This document shows positions 26,863 to 35,439 of a stretch of DNA of 64,000 bases, piece by piece (within the stretch, counting starts at the first letter, position 1; every line of letters starts with the position of its first letter). Below the pieces are notes generated by a model that saw only the letters and a program-made list of their open reading frames with translations, was not told the DNA's origin and made no database searches. The DNA is from Afipia sp. (GTDB taxonomy: Bacteria; Pseudomonadota; Alphaproteobacteria; Rhizobiales; Xanthobacteraceae). The translations under genes and the position numbers were made by a program. The stretch spans positions 52,308 to 116,307 of the forward strand of contig JANINQ010000018.1 in the NCBI GenBank assembly GCA_024508675.1. The letters run 5' to 3'.

Positions 26863-28518
26863 ATGACAACCGTAGAAGAGGCGGGCACCGTATCCGGTGC
26901 AGCGCCCGGTATTCTCGACAAATCACGAACCGTCGCGACGGCTGGCTTCAATCGCTGGCTTGTTCCGCCGGCTGCGCTTTGCATCCATCTCTGTATCGGC
27001 ATGGCTTACGGATTCAGCGTGTTCTGGCTGCCGTTGTCGCGTGCGATTGGAGTGACGGCGCCAAAGGCCTGCCCTGACATGAGTCTGTTGCAGGAATTGT
27101 TCACCACGACCTGCGACTGGAAGGTGGCCAGTCTGGGCTGGATGTATACGTTGTTCTTTGTGTTGCTCGGCGTCTCGGCAGCGTTGTGGGGCGGCTGGCT
27201 TGAACGCGAAGGACCGCGCAAGGCCGGCTTCGTTTCGGCGCTGTGCTGGTGTGGCGGCCTCGTCCTAGGCGCCATCGGTGTCTACACCCATCAGCTCTGG
27301 CTGTTATGGCTGGGCTCAGGCGTGATCGGCGGCATCGGTCTTGGTCTCGGCTACATTTCACCTGTGTCGACACTGGTGAAATGGTTCCCTGATCGCCGCG
27401 GCATGGCAACCGGCATGGCCATTATGGGCTTCGGCGGTGGCGCGATGATCGGTGCTCCATTGGCCAACATCCTGATGAACACCTTCAAATCATCGACCTC
27501 GACGGGTGTCTGGGAGACATTCCTCGCGATGGGCCTCATCTATTTCGTCTTCATGATGATCGGCGCATTCCGTTATCGCATTCCGCCGGCCGGTTGGCAG
27601 CCCGAAGGCTGGACGCCACCCGCTAAGTCGAATGCGATGATTTCGAAGAATCATGTTCATCTGAATAACGCACACAAGACACCGCAATTCTGGCTGGTCT
27701 GGTGGGTGCTCTGTCTGAACGTGTCGGCGGGTATCGGTGTGATCGGTATGGCGTCGCCGATGCTGCAGGAAATCTTCGCCGGCAAGCTGATCGGCTTGCC
27801 CGACATCGGCTTTAACCAGTTGTCGGTCGCGCAGAAGGCACAGATCGCCGGGATCGCGGCCGGCTTTGCTGGTCTGTTATCGCTGTTCAACATCGGCGGC
27901 CGGTTCTTTTGGGCTTCGCTGTCGGACAAGATCGGCCGTAAGGGCACTTATTACGTGTTCTTCCTGCTGGGCATCGCGCTCTATGCGTTGGCTCCGACCT
28001 TCGCCAACATGGGCTCGAAGGCGCTGTTCGTGGCCGCGTTCTGCATCATTCTATCGATGTATGGCGGCGGCTTCGCCACCGTGCCGGCCTATCTGGCCGA
28101 TTTGTTCGGCACGCAGTTCGTGGGGGCGATCCATGGCCGTCTGCTGACCGCGTGGTCGACCGCGGGAATCATCGGCCCAGTGGTTGTGAACTACATCCGC
28201 GAATTCCAGCTCGCAGCTGGCGTCAAGCCGGATCAGCTTTACAACACGACCATGTATATCCTCTGCGCCATGCTGGTGGCTGGCCTGATCTGCAACTACC
28301 TGATCAAGCCTGTCGATCCGAAGTGGCACATGAGCGATGAAGAGGTCGCCAAGCTGCAGGCCGCCACAGTCAACGCTGCGTCCAGCATTCAGACCGGCTC
28401 TTACGGAATCGGTAAGGGCGGATTTGATGCACCGGCGTTGCTGTTCTGGGCCTTCGTCGGCATTCCGCTGGCATGGGGTGTGTGGATCACGCTGCAAAGC
28501 GCAGCCAAGATATTCTGA
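26863..28518 (+). CDS. OxlT-family oxalate/formate antiporter with fused C-terminal extra segment
   Basis: This 551-residue major facilitator is of the oxalate:formate antiporter family. It has about 12 membrane spans, with family stretches GYISPVSTLVKWFPDRRGMA, TGMAIMGFGGGAMIGAP and GGFATVPAYLADLFGTQFVG. Beyond the last MFS helix (LICNYLIKPVD) there is a spacer of about 70 residues and then a final hydrophobic helix APALLFWAFVGIPLAWGVW. This tail closely resembles the separate 41-residue protein encoded after the second OxlT gene. ATG at 26863 follows GGGGAGAAC. The gene lies 60 nt after fdsD; a strong terminator follows. Formate or oxalate is the likely substrate, by family and context. Confidence 0.88.
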   Translation: MTTVEEAGTVSGAAPGILDKSRTVATAGFNRWLVPPAALCIHLCIGMAYGFSVFWLPLSRAIGVTAPKACPDMSLLQELFTTTCDWKVASLGWMYTLFFVLLGVSAALWGGWLEREGPRKAGFVSALCWCGGLVLGAIGVYTHQLWLLWLGSGVIGGIGLGLGYISPVSTLVKWFPDRRGMATGMAIMGFGGGAMIGAPLANILMNTFKSSTSTGVWETFLAMGLIYFVFMMIGAFRYRIPPAGWQPEGWTPPAKSNAMISKNHVHLNNAHKTPQFWLVWWVLCLNVSAGIGVIGMASPMLQEIFAGKLIGLPDIGFNQLSVAQKAQIAGIAAGFAGLLSLFNIGGRFFWASLSDKIGRKGTYYVFFLLGIALYALAPTFANMGSKALFVAAFCIILSMYGGGFATVPAYLADLFGTQFVGAIHGRLLTAWSTAGIIGPVVVNYIREFQLAAGVKPDQLYNTTMYILCAMLVAGLICNYLIKPVDPKWHMSDEEVAKLQAATVNAASSIQTGSYGIGKGGFDAPALLFWAFVGIPLAWGVWITLQSAAKIF

Positions 28519-28525
28519 TCGATCG

Positions 28526-28569
28526 GTGTGGCAGCGGGACGGCAATCGTCCCGCTGCCACACGTTTTTT
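28526..28569 (+). terminator. Strong rho-independent terminator after the first OxlT gene
   Basis: A perfect 16-bp stem (28526-28541 with 28547-28562), a 5-nt loop GCAAT and a six-T run form a textbook terminator 7 nt after the OxlT stop. It probably closes the fdsGBA-fdhD-fdsD-oxlT transcript. Confidence 0.93.
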
Positions 28570-28598
28570 ATTTAACAATCAACATCCAAGGGAATTCC

Positions 28599-28868
28599 AT
28601 GTCTCGTATTTCAGCCTGTCTCGTCGCGGCGCTTGTCATTAGTACGCTCTCTCCGGCGGCAGCCCAGACAACAACGCCTGCAACTGCAGCTGCGCCGGCA
28701 ACGAAACCTTCGAAAATGAAACTGACAGCCGACAAGCTGAAGGAAATGAAGGCCAAGTGGGGTGCCAACAAGACAAAGCTCAAGGCTTGCCGTTCGGAAG
28801 TGAAGAAGAAGGGGCTCGCGGGTGACGACCGCTGGTTCTATATCGAAGACTGTATGGGCAAGTCCTGA
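28599..28868 (+). CDS. Small secreted PsiF-repeat-like protein
   Basis: This 89-residue protein has a signal peptide (ACLVAALVISTLSPAAAQ, cleavage near residue 22), a Thr/Ala/Pro/Lys spacer and one PsiF-like unit: ACRSEVKKKGLAGDDRWFYI then EDCMGKS. PsiF repeats, from a phosphate-starvation protein of E. coli, share this Cys-x8-GLxGDxR-x5-C type pattern; the function is unknown. ATG at 28599 follows AAGGGA. It lies just after the terminator, so it has its own promoter. Confidence 0.72.
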   Translation: MSRISACLVAALVISTLSPAAAQTTTPATAAAPATKPSKMKLTADKLKEMKAKWGANKTKLKACRSEVKKKGLAGDDRWFYIEDCMGKS

Positions 28869-28976
28869 AATCTCGGTTGCGCGCAGGGGACATGACAACT
28901 GTTGTGCCCCCTGTTTTGTGCAGTTTCGGCGGGCACGCGATTTGGCTCAAGAGTTCTTGCGAGACTATTTGTTTTC

Positions 28977-29483
28977 ATGAGGATAATCGGACTGGCAGGC
29001 TGGAGCGGCGCGGGTAAAACGACCTTGCTGGCTGGCCTCATTCCCTGTCTTGTCGCCGGTGGTCTAACCGTTTCGACAATCAAGCATGCGCATCACCGGT
29101 TTGATGTGGCTTTGCCGGGCGATGATTCATTCGCCTATCGGCAAGCTGGAGCCGAAGAGGTTCTCGTTTCTTCGGGGCAACGGTTTGCTTTGATGCATGA
29201 ATTGCGAGCCGATCCAGAATATACGCTTGTTGAACTTCTCACGGTCATGACGCCTGTTGATCTCGTCATTGTCGAGGGATTCAAGGCGGGTCATCACCCC
29301 AAAATTGAAGTGCACCGTACAGCGAATGGGAAACAGCTCATGTTTCCAGGCGATGGAAGTATTATTGCCATCGCAAGCGACAATTCGGTCGTTACGGATC
29401 TGCCGGCTTTCGATCTGAACGACTTCGAAGCAATCGCTGCCTTTGTTCGCAAGTCTGCAGTGCCGTTTTGCAACCCGGCCTGA
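28977..29483 (+). CDS. mobB: Molybdopterin-guanine dinucleotide biosynthesis protein MobB
   Basis: This 168-residue P-loop GTPase has the Walker A motif GWSGAGKTT at residues 8-16, then VSTIKHAHHRFDVALPGDDS and LVIVEGFKAGHHPKIEVHR, all MobB features. It assists formation of the bis-MGD cofactor used by FdsA. ATG at 28977 gives the normal length; upstream codons are not conserved and the ribosome site is weak. Its position 0.4 kb after the formate dehydrogenase block fits the need for cofactor supply. Confidence 0.9.
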   Translation: MRIIGLAGWSGAGKTTLLAGLIPCLVAGGLTVSTIKHAHHRFDVALPGDDSFAYRQAGAEEVLVSSGQRFALMHELRADPEYTLVELLTVMTPVDLVIVEGFKAGHHPKIEVHRTANGKQLMFPGDGSIIAIASDNSVVTDLPAFDLNDFEAIAAFVRKSAVPFCNPA

Positions 29484-29857
29484 GGGCGGTCTCTCCACTT
29501 TTGTTCAAACCATTTGGGCTCCGCCGGGCGGATGATCATGCCGTCTACTGTTGCGCTGATTATGTTCGCGAGAATCTCGTCCGAAACATCGGCGCGGACA
29601 GCACTCTCTCGGATTTCTTTTGTTATCTGTGGCTAGAGCTGTGGCTCGCGCGGCTGGATGTGCTGAGGCCGCAAGCGTTCTATTCATCACAAATGACGAC
29701 GTAAACAATGTGTGTTGTGTGATCTCGGAAGCCGTGGTTATGTGCCGGTCCTGCACATCATAATGCGTTCGGGCGATCCAGCCGCTGCGGTGTCTGGACA
29801 GAGATTTGCGTCACGGCTTCGGTGCCCGGCGAGATGTTATCAAGAAGGAATGATCGT
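29484..29857. other. 374-nt gap without a recognisable gene
   Basis: A 78-codon frame at 29468-29704 shows no family features, no ribosome site and runs out of mobB. No hairpin or repeat stands out. It probably holds the promoter of the metallo-beta-lactamase-fold gene. Confidence 0.4.
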
Positions 29858-30790
29858 ATGGATTCCGACGTGAGCAAGTCGAGCTCCCGCCTGCAGCCTC
29901 CGCGCGCTGATTTTGGCCGTGTCTCGGTTTTCCTCGGCGAAAAGAACGGAAAATATCCGGACGCAAATCAGATTATCGTTCGGGGGTCTGACGCGCGCGC
30001 GGCCCTCGATACCACGCTTGTTTCCAATCACATTGGACCAGAATTTGATGCAGCTGAGCTTGTCGTACTAGGGCATGTTCATGAAGACCACATGGCCGGC
30101 CTGCATCGCCTTCCTGCTGCACGTGTGATGGTGCACGAGGCCGATTTGGAGGCCGCTCGCAGTTTTGATGGACTGGTTGCAGCGTTCGGGATCGTTGATC
30201 CGGTTCGCGCTCAGGACATGCTGGATCGGTTCCGGCGCAACTTCTTCTATGCTCCGCGTCCCGACGCGCAGAGCTACGTGGATGGCACGTCGTGGGATCT
30301 CGGTCAGGTAAAGATCAGCGCCTTTCACATGCCGGGCCATACAGCAGGTCACTGCGTTTTGCTTGTTGAGCCGGAGGGCGTTGCTTTTATCGGCGATATC
30401 GACCTGACGGGGTTCGGACCTTACTACGGCGACGCCTCCTCAAGCCTGCGTGATTTTCGTAGCAGTCTGGTTCGGCTGCCGGAAATTCCGGCGAAAGTCT
30501 GGGTGACGTCCCACCATCGCGGGATCTACACCGACCGCGAGCAATTTTTGCGCGATCTTGCCGCATATCAATCCAAGATCGATGAACGCGAGCAGCGGCT
30601 GCTGGACATGCTGACCCAGGCACCGAAGACCCTGAACCAGTTGGTTGAACAACGTCTGCTCTATCCAGCTAGTTACGAGAGCCCATGGGTTGAAGCGGCC
30701 GAAACCCGCACAATTGAGCAACATCTCGACGAGTTGCTCGCCGACGGGCGCGTCCAGGTGAATGAACTGGGCGTCTACAGGCGCGTGTAG
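29858..30790 (+). CDS. Metallo-beta-lactamase-fold hydrolase
   Basis: This 310-residue MBL-fold protein carries the metal site HVHEDH (residues 73-78), a second His in MPGHTAGHCVLLVEPEG and the Asp in VAFIGDIDLTG. After the MBL core comes a C-terminal winged-helix-like tail (ERLLDMLTQAP region to VNELGVYRRV), as in the LACTB2-like branch. ATG at 29858 has AAGGAA 8 nt upstream. The substrate cannot be told; members hydrolyse thioesters, lactones or nucleic acid ends. It sits alone between mobB and the second OxlT gene. Confidence 0.82.
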   Translation: MDSDVSKSSSRLQPPRADFGRVSVFLGEKNGKYPDANQIIVRGSDARAALDTTLVSNHIGPEFDAAELVVLGHVHEDHMAGLHRLPAARVMVHEADLEAARSFDGLVAAFGIVDPVRAQDMLDRFRRNFFYAPRPDAQSYVDGTSWDLGQVKISAFHMPGHTAGHCVLLVEPEGVAFIGDIDLTGFGPYYGDASSSLRDFRSSLVRLPEIPAKVWVTSHHRGIYTDREQFLRDLAAYQSKIDEREQRLLDMLTQAPKTLNQLVEQRLLYPASYESPWVEAAETRTIEQHLDELLADGRVQVNELGVYRRV

Positions 30791-31175
30791 CTGCGGTTAA
30801 GCTAGGCGATACAAAGAGCGTCCCGCAAGCAGCAGATTTCCTGAATCGCATTTTTTTCGCACTGAGCGCGTCAGCGTCGCGTAGTCGCTTGGGACGTTCA
30901 GGATACCGCGCGCGTACTGCAAGGTTGCAGCCCAAAGCGTGGCTCATTCCTTATTTTCATATCCATAATCAACGCGCTTTTCATATCGAAATTATCGATT
31001 CAAATATCGAATATTATTCGTTTGTCAAAATTCTATCCCCGCGTAGCGTGGCATACCAAGGGATAACGAGACGATTTGCCATTGCGCCATCGACACGATC
31101 GCGACCGAGCAGCGGAAGACTGCGCACGCACCAGAACAATCTGACAACAAAATAGACTTCGGGGAGGGAGCTAGC
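30791..31175. other. 385-nt intergenic region before the second OxlT gene
   Basis: No gene is seen. The middle (about 30960-31040) is strikingly AT-rich for this DNA and holds repeated ATATCGAA and a palindrome, listed separately. It should contain the oxlT promoter. Confidence 0.45.
30983..31020. promoter_or_regulatory. AT-rich repeat cluster: ATATCGAA x2 and CGAATATTATTCG
   Basis: ATATCGAA occurs at 30983 and 31004, 21 bp apart, and the second copy overlaps a perfect odd palindrome CGAATATTATTCG (31008-31020). This is a good operator candidate about 160-190 nt before the second OxlT gene. Confidence 0.42.
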
Positions 31176-32618
31176 GTGGCTGTTATCAATCATAGTGAAA
31201 CTTATGCGACATCGTGGTTGCCGTTTCTCGATCGTTCGCGAACGATCGCACGGCCGGGTTATAGCCGGTGGATGGTGCCGCCGGCGGCGCTATGCGTGCA
31301 TCTGTGCATCGGACAGGCTTACGCATTCAGCGTATTCAACCTGCCGATGACGAAGCTTCTCGGCGTCTCGGAGTCGGCGCCGGGTGACTGGAAACTCACC
31401 GAGCTTGGCTGGATTTTCTCCATTGCAATGGTGTTTCTGGGATTGTCTGCGGCAGTGTTTGGCCGCTGGGTGGAGGAAGGCGGCCCCCGGAAGGCGATGT
31501 TCACCGCGGGCATATGCTGGGCCAGCGCGTTTCTGATCTCCGCCTTTGGGGTCTACACACATACGCTCTGGATCATTTACTTCGGATACGGTGTGATCGG
31601 GGGATGTGCGCTTGGCATCGGCTATATTTCGCCGGTCTCAACATTGATGAAATGGTTCCCGGATCGTCCCGGCATGGCAACGGGCATGGCCATCATGGGA
31701 TTTGGTGGCGGCGCCTTGATCGCGTCGCCGCTGTCGGTCTGGCTGATGAGCAAGTATTCCACGGCAAGCGATGTTGGAGTCCTCTGGACATTCATCACGC
31801 TCGGCTGCGTCTACTTCGCATTCATGATGTTCGGGTCTGTGATTGTGCGTGTTCCTGCGCCCGGATGGAATCCGGAAGGCTATGTGCCGCCAGCCACTGC
31901 AACGAAGCTGATGACCAAGAACGACGTCTACGTCTATCAGGCGATCAAGACGCCGCAGTTCTGGCTGATCTGGACGGTGCTGTTTTTGAATACAACTGCG
32001 GGAATTGGCGTTCTGGGACAGGCCTCAGCCATGAGCCAGGAAATGTTCCCGGGCCACATTACGGCGGTCGCTGCTGCGGGGCTGGTCGGCCTGATGAGTC
32101 TATTCAATATGGGCGGGCGGTTTAGCTGGGCGTCGCTATCTGATTTTATCGGGCGAAAGAATACCTACTTTGTCTACATGACCCTTGGCTTCGTTCTGTA
32201 TCTGACGGTGCCTTATGCAGGCAGCACCGGGAATGTGGTGCTGTTCGTGATTTGCTTCCTCGTCATTGTCAGCATGTATGGTGGTGGTTTCTCGACTGTC
32301 CCGGCGTATCTGCGTGATATGTTTGGCACGCGTTATGTTGGGGCGATCCACGGCATATTGCTCACCGCGTGGTCGGCAGCCGGAATCGCGGGGCCGGTGC
32401 TGATCAACTACATTCGCGAATACAACATCACCCACGGTGTTCCGAAGGCGCAGGCCTATAACGTCACCATGTATATCATGGCCAGCTTGTTCATTGTTGG
32501 CTTCATCGCGAACTTCTGTGTCAAGGCGGTCGATAAGCGACACCATATGATTGGCGAGACAGATGCCAGTACGGAGGGCATGCCATCAGGCTCGCAAGCC
32601 GTGCCGCGAGGTGCCTAG
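31176..32618 (+). CDS. OxlT-family oxalate/formate antiporter (paralogue)
   Basis: This 480-residue major facilitator is closely related to the product at 26863: the openings RSRTIARPGYSRWMVPPAAL and CVHLCIGQAYAFSVF match in order, as do GYISPVSTLMKWFPDRPGMA and the AIHGILLTAWSAAGIAGPVL segment. It ends soon after the last MFS helix (FIANFCVKAVD) with a short polar tail and lacks the extra helix of its paralogue. The start is GTG at 31176 after GGGGAGGGAG. A 41-residue one-helix gene follows and probably supplies the missing part. Confidence 0.88.
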   Translation: MAVINHSETYATSWLPFLDRSRTIARPGYSRWMVPPAALCVHLCIGQAYAFSVFNLPMTKLLGVSESAPGDWKLTELGWIFSIAMVFLGLSAAVFGRWVEEGGPRKAMFTAGICWASAFLISAFGVYTHTLWIIYFGYGVIGGCALGIGYISPVSTLMKWFPDRPGMATGMAIMGFGGGALIASPLSVWLMSKYSTASDVGVLWTFITLGCVYFAFMMFGSVIVRVPAPGWNPEGYVPPATATKLMTKNDVYVYQAIKTPQFWLIWTVLFLNTTAGIGVLGQASAMSQEMFPGHITAVAAAGLVGLMSLFNMGGRFSWASLSDFIGRKNTYFVYMTLGFVLYLTVPYAGSTGNVVLFVICFLVIVSMYGGGFSTVPAYLRDMFGTRYVGAIHGILLTAWSAAGIAGPVLINYIREYNITHGVPKAQAYNVTMYIMASLFIVGFIANFCVKAVDKRHHMIGETDASTEGMPSGSQAVPRGA

Positions 32619-32700
32619 GAATTGATTGCTGAGAGATGCTTCATTCCGGATTGGTTTGAAGCATCTCTTTTCTCATACGCTCAGGATAAGGATCGAGATC

Positions 32701-32826
32701 ATGCAAGCCGCAGAAGTGCGCAAAACCGGAAAGCTGCAACTTGCTCTTGCCTGGAGCATCGCGGGAATCCCGCTTCTCGCAGGCGTTTACCAGACGCTTG
32801 TCAATGCGATGAAACTCTTCCAATAG
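32701..32826 (+). CDS. One-helix small subunit of the OxlT-family transporter
   Basis: The 41-residue protein consists of a short basic head (QAAEVRKTGKLQ) and a single membrane helix LALAWSIAGIPLLAGVYQTL ending NAMKLFQ. It lines up with the C-terminal end of the first OxlT protein (FWAFVGIPLAWGVW ... AAKIF): the shared core is GIPL, aromatic/Gly-Val, Leu, and a final Ala-x-K-hydrophobic-F. ATG at 32701 has AAGGA upstream; a longer frame from 32626 is not supported. Small proteins of this sort are annotated as MFS transporter small subunits in some genomes. Confidence 0.72.
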   Translation: MQAAEVRKTGKLQLALAWSIAGIPLLAGVYQTLVNAMKLFQ

Positions 32827-33032
32827 CTCTGTCTGTTCTGGGTGACGTCGCAGGCATGATACGGGCTGCTGGTACCAAAGGCGCAGGCGGTTCCATCTTT
32901 CTGTATCAGTAGACATCAGCCGTAGCTGAATGACTTCCCTATCCGGCACGGCTTGACCGCCGCTGCGATTGCCCTAGCTTTCCGAAGCCGGTACGGCGGG
33001 TGAATGAGCCTGCCGAAGCTTCGGAGTGAGCT

Positions 33033-33938
33033 GTGAAAAATCCATATGAGGTTCTTGGCGTTGCTGCGACTGCTTCCGCGGCTGAAATCCAGAGCGCCTA
33101 TCGGAAGCTGGCCAAGAAGCTACATCCCGACCTCAATCCCGGCGATAAATCGGCTGAAGAGAAGTTCAAGGAAGTCGCTGGGGCTTACGACCTGCTTAGC
33201 GACGCCGAGAAGCGAAAACGCTTCGATGCGGGCGAGATCGATGCAAGCGGTGCGGAACGTCCACAGCACAACTATTATCGGGATTATGCGGCGGCGGGTA
33301 ACGGGCCCCACTATTCCGATGATTCCGGCTATTCCGACTTCATGGACTCGGAGGATGCGTTTGCCGAGCTCTTGCGGCGTGGCCAGCGCGCGCGGGCCAA
33401 TCGCCGCGGGCAGGATCTGCATTATCGCCTGGCGGTGGATTTCTCGGATTCGATTGCCGGAGCGAACAGGCGTCTGACATTGCCGGATGGTGGCACGCTT
33501 GATGTGAAGATTCCACCTGGTCTGATCGATGGGCAGGTGTTGCGCCTGAAGGGCAAAGGTACTCCCGGCACTGGAACGGGGGCGCCAGGAGACGCATTGA
33601 TTGAAGTAGAGGTTTTGCCGGACAAGCGCTTTGCGCGCGATGGCGATGACATATCTCTCGAACTGCCGATTTCGCTATCCGAAGCAGTGCTTGGAGGGCG
33701 AGTCCGCGTTCCAACGCCGACAGGGGATGTGACCATGTCGGTGCCAAAGGGATCGAATACGGGAACGACCTTGCGGTTGAAGGGGAAGGGTGCGCCCCGC
33801 CATGATGGCGGCCATGGCGATCAGTTCGTCAAACTGAAGGTGGTTTTGCCGAAGCCCCCGGACCCCGAGCTCGAGGCATTCGTCTCGAATTGGGAGAAGG
33901 GCAAAGAGTTCAATCCGCGTGAAGACAGGGCATCTTGA
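33033..33938 (+). CDS. cbpA: CbpA-like J-domain chaperone
   Basis: This 301-residue DnaJ-like protein has a J domain at residues 4-68 with HPD at 31-33 and the helix [17 protein letters not shown] variable Tyr/Gly/Asp-rich linker (about 80-120) follows, then two C-terminal beta-barrel substrate domains ([37 protein letters not shown]). The zinc-finger cysteines of DnaJ are absent, which defines the CbpA type. The start is a GTG at 33033 with GGAG upstream. Its stop overlaps the region of the CbpM gene, its modulator. Confidence 0.9.
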   Translation: MKNPYEVLGVAATASAAEIQSAYRKLAKKLHPDLNPGDKSAEEKFKEVAGAYDLLSDAEKRKRFDAGEIDASGAERPQHNYYRDYAAAGNGPHYSDDSGYSDFMDSEDAFAELLRRGQRARANRRGQDLHYRLAVDFSDSIAGANRRLTLPDGGTLDVKIPPGLIDGQVLRLKGKGTPGTGTGAPGDALIEVEVLPDKRFARDGDDISLELPISLSEAVLGGRVRVPTPTGDVTMSVPKGSNTGTTLRLKGKGAPRHDGGHGDQFVKLKVVLPKPPDPELEAFVSNWEKGKEFNPREDRAS

Positions 33939-33940
33939 TC

Positions 33941-34216
33941 ATGAACAGGCAAGAATTTCTGAATTCTTCGGGCCTGCAGGTGCAGACGCTGGAATTCTGG
34001 CTCGAGCAGCAATGGCTCATCCCCGAGGAGACGTCGGCGGGCACCCAGTTTTCGGATGCGGATGTTGCACGGGCTCATCTCATTCATGATTTGAAACATG
34101 ACTTCGGGGCCAATGACGAGGGAATCGATGTCATTCTCCATCTCATGGATCAGCTTCACGGGCTGCGCCGCGCCTTTGTTCAGCTGCAGGAAGAACTCAA
34201 GGACCGTCAGCCCTAG
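33941..34216 (+). CDS. cbpM: CbpM-like chaperone modulator (MerR-type fold)
   Basis: This 91-residue protein has an N-terminal MerR-like helix pair (SSGLQVQTLEFWLEQQWLIP) and a C-terminal helix ending LHGLRRAFVQLQEELKD, as in CbpM. CbpM binds the J domain of CbpA and blocks its work with DnaK. The ATG at 33941 is two codons after a TTG at 33935; either may be used. The gene follows cbpA with 2 nt between stop and ATG. Confidence 0.85.
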   Translation: MNRQEFLNSSGLQVQTLEFWLEQQWLIPEETSAGTQFSDADVARAHLIHDLKHDFGANDEGIDVILHLMDQLHGLRRAFVQLQEELKDRQP

Positions 34217-34269
34217 ACTGACAGCGGGGTGTAGCCAGGTTCACTCAACTCGGACGCAAGGAGGTCATT

Positions 34270-34497
34270 ATGACCGGAAGGCTCGCAACATTGGGGCAGG
34301 GTGAGATCAATCCTCTTATTCTTCAGGCCCTGGTTCGCAAGCTTGTCGCAAAGGGAGTTCTTACTCCTGACGATGTTCGTGATCTCTTATTCGAAGCCGC
34401 GACACATCTTGACCTTGTTGGCAGCGACCAGACGCCTCAGGCGGCGAAAATAATTGTCGAGGAAGATCTGTTGCCGGCTTTTCTGGGGCAGAAATGA
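34270..34497 (+). CDS. Hypothetical small helical protein
   Basis: This 75-residue protein is of unknown family. It is soluble, without a signal or membrane segment, and appears all-helical (NPLILQALVRKLVAKGVLTP, then DDVRDLLFEAATHLDLVGS). The ATG at 34270 has AAGGAGG 6 nt upstream, a very good ribosome site that supports it as a real gene. It follows cbpM by 53 nt and may be part of that operon. No function can be given. Confidence 0.65.
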   Translation: MTGRLATLGQGEINPLILQALVRKLVAKGVLTPDDVRDLLFEAATHLDLVGSDQTPQAAKIIVEEDLLPAFLGQK

Positions 34498-34642
34498 TCG
34501 TTTCGCCGGCATCAAGCTGCTGACACCGGCTACGGTGCGCAGTGCGTGCTGACGGTGCGGCAAACTTCAGAATTGAAGCGGATCAGATAAAAGCGATTTC
34601 TGTCGCGTTCGGCCCGGATATGGTCAAAGGCGCGTATGGTTC

Positions 34643-35419
34643 TCAGCCCAGCATTTGCGTGTCGCCGCAAATTGAAATGGCCTGACCTGAAATTGTTTTT
34701 CCGCGCGGGCTGCACATAAAGACGATCTGATCGGCCAGTTGTTGAGGCGTGACATAATCCTTGATCGAGGTGTAGGAGAATGCCGTTCGCTCCATCTCGG
34801 CGAACGAGATACCGCGCTGCTGGGCCTTGGCCTCCAAAACCCGCCGCTGACGGTCGCCAGCGACGAGTCCGGGAAGAATCGCGTTCACGCGGATATTGTC
34901 CGGCCCGAGTTCAATGGACAGAGATTTCGTAAAGCCGATCACGCCCCATTTGGCAGCGGCATAGGGCGAGCGCATCGCAAAGCCGAGACGCCCGGCTGCC
35001 GACGAAATGTTCACGATTGACGCATTCTTGCTTTGGCGCAGGAGAGGGACGGCCAGCCGCGCGCAGTTGAATTGTCCGGTCAGACAAATCTCGAGGCAAC
35101 GATCCCAGTCTTCCGGATTCATCTCCTCGATCTTCGCGGTTGGCCCCGCGACGCCTGCGTTGTTGACAAGCACATCGAGGCCGCCCAGCGCCTTGACGGC
35201 ATCTGTGAAAAGGGACTTGACCGCTGTGCGGTCCGAAACATCACAGACGGATTGCGTAAGAACGGGATCGCTGGTCTTGAGCGCAGCCAGAGCCGTTGTG
35301 TCGACGTCGCAGATGTGAACCTTCGCGCCTTCTTCCGCAAACGCTCGTGCGATGGCGAGTCCGATGCCGTTGGCGCCGGCTGTGACCAGCACACGTAGTC
35401 CCTTGATGTCGAGGTTCAT
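34643..35419 (-). CDS. SDR-family NAD(P)-dependent oxidoreductase
   Basis: This 258-residue classical short-chain dehydrogenase has cofactor loop TAGANGIG at residues 13-20 (Ala in place of the first usual Gly), NNAG at 86-89, catalytic Ser139/140, Tyr153 and Lys157 in SPYAAAKWG. The acidic residue after beta-2 (CDVD) suggests NAD. It lies 20 nt downstream of the GntR gene on the same strand, so the two form an operon divergent from the ABC transporter. It probably oxidises a hydroxy group in the same pathway. Confidence 0.87.
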   Translation of the reverse strand: MNLDIKGLRVLVTAGANGIGLAIARAFAEEGAKVHICDVDTTALAALKTSDPVLTQSVCDVSDRTAVKSLFTDAVKALGGLDVLVNNAGVAGPTAKIEEMNPEDWDRCLEICLTGQFNCARLAVPLLRQSKNASIVNISSAAGRLGFAMRSPYAAAKWGVIGFTKSLSIELGPDNIRVNAILPGLVAGDRQRRVLEAKAQQRGISFAEMERTAFSYTSIKDYVTPQQLADQIVFMCSPRGKTISGQAISICGDTQMLG

Positions 35420-35439
35420 GTCGTCTCCAGAAGATCTTA

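Noticed and set aside
29468..29704. 78-codon plus-strand frame after mobB
   Set aside because: It overlaps the mobB end, has no ribosome site and its product has no recognisable pattern.
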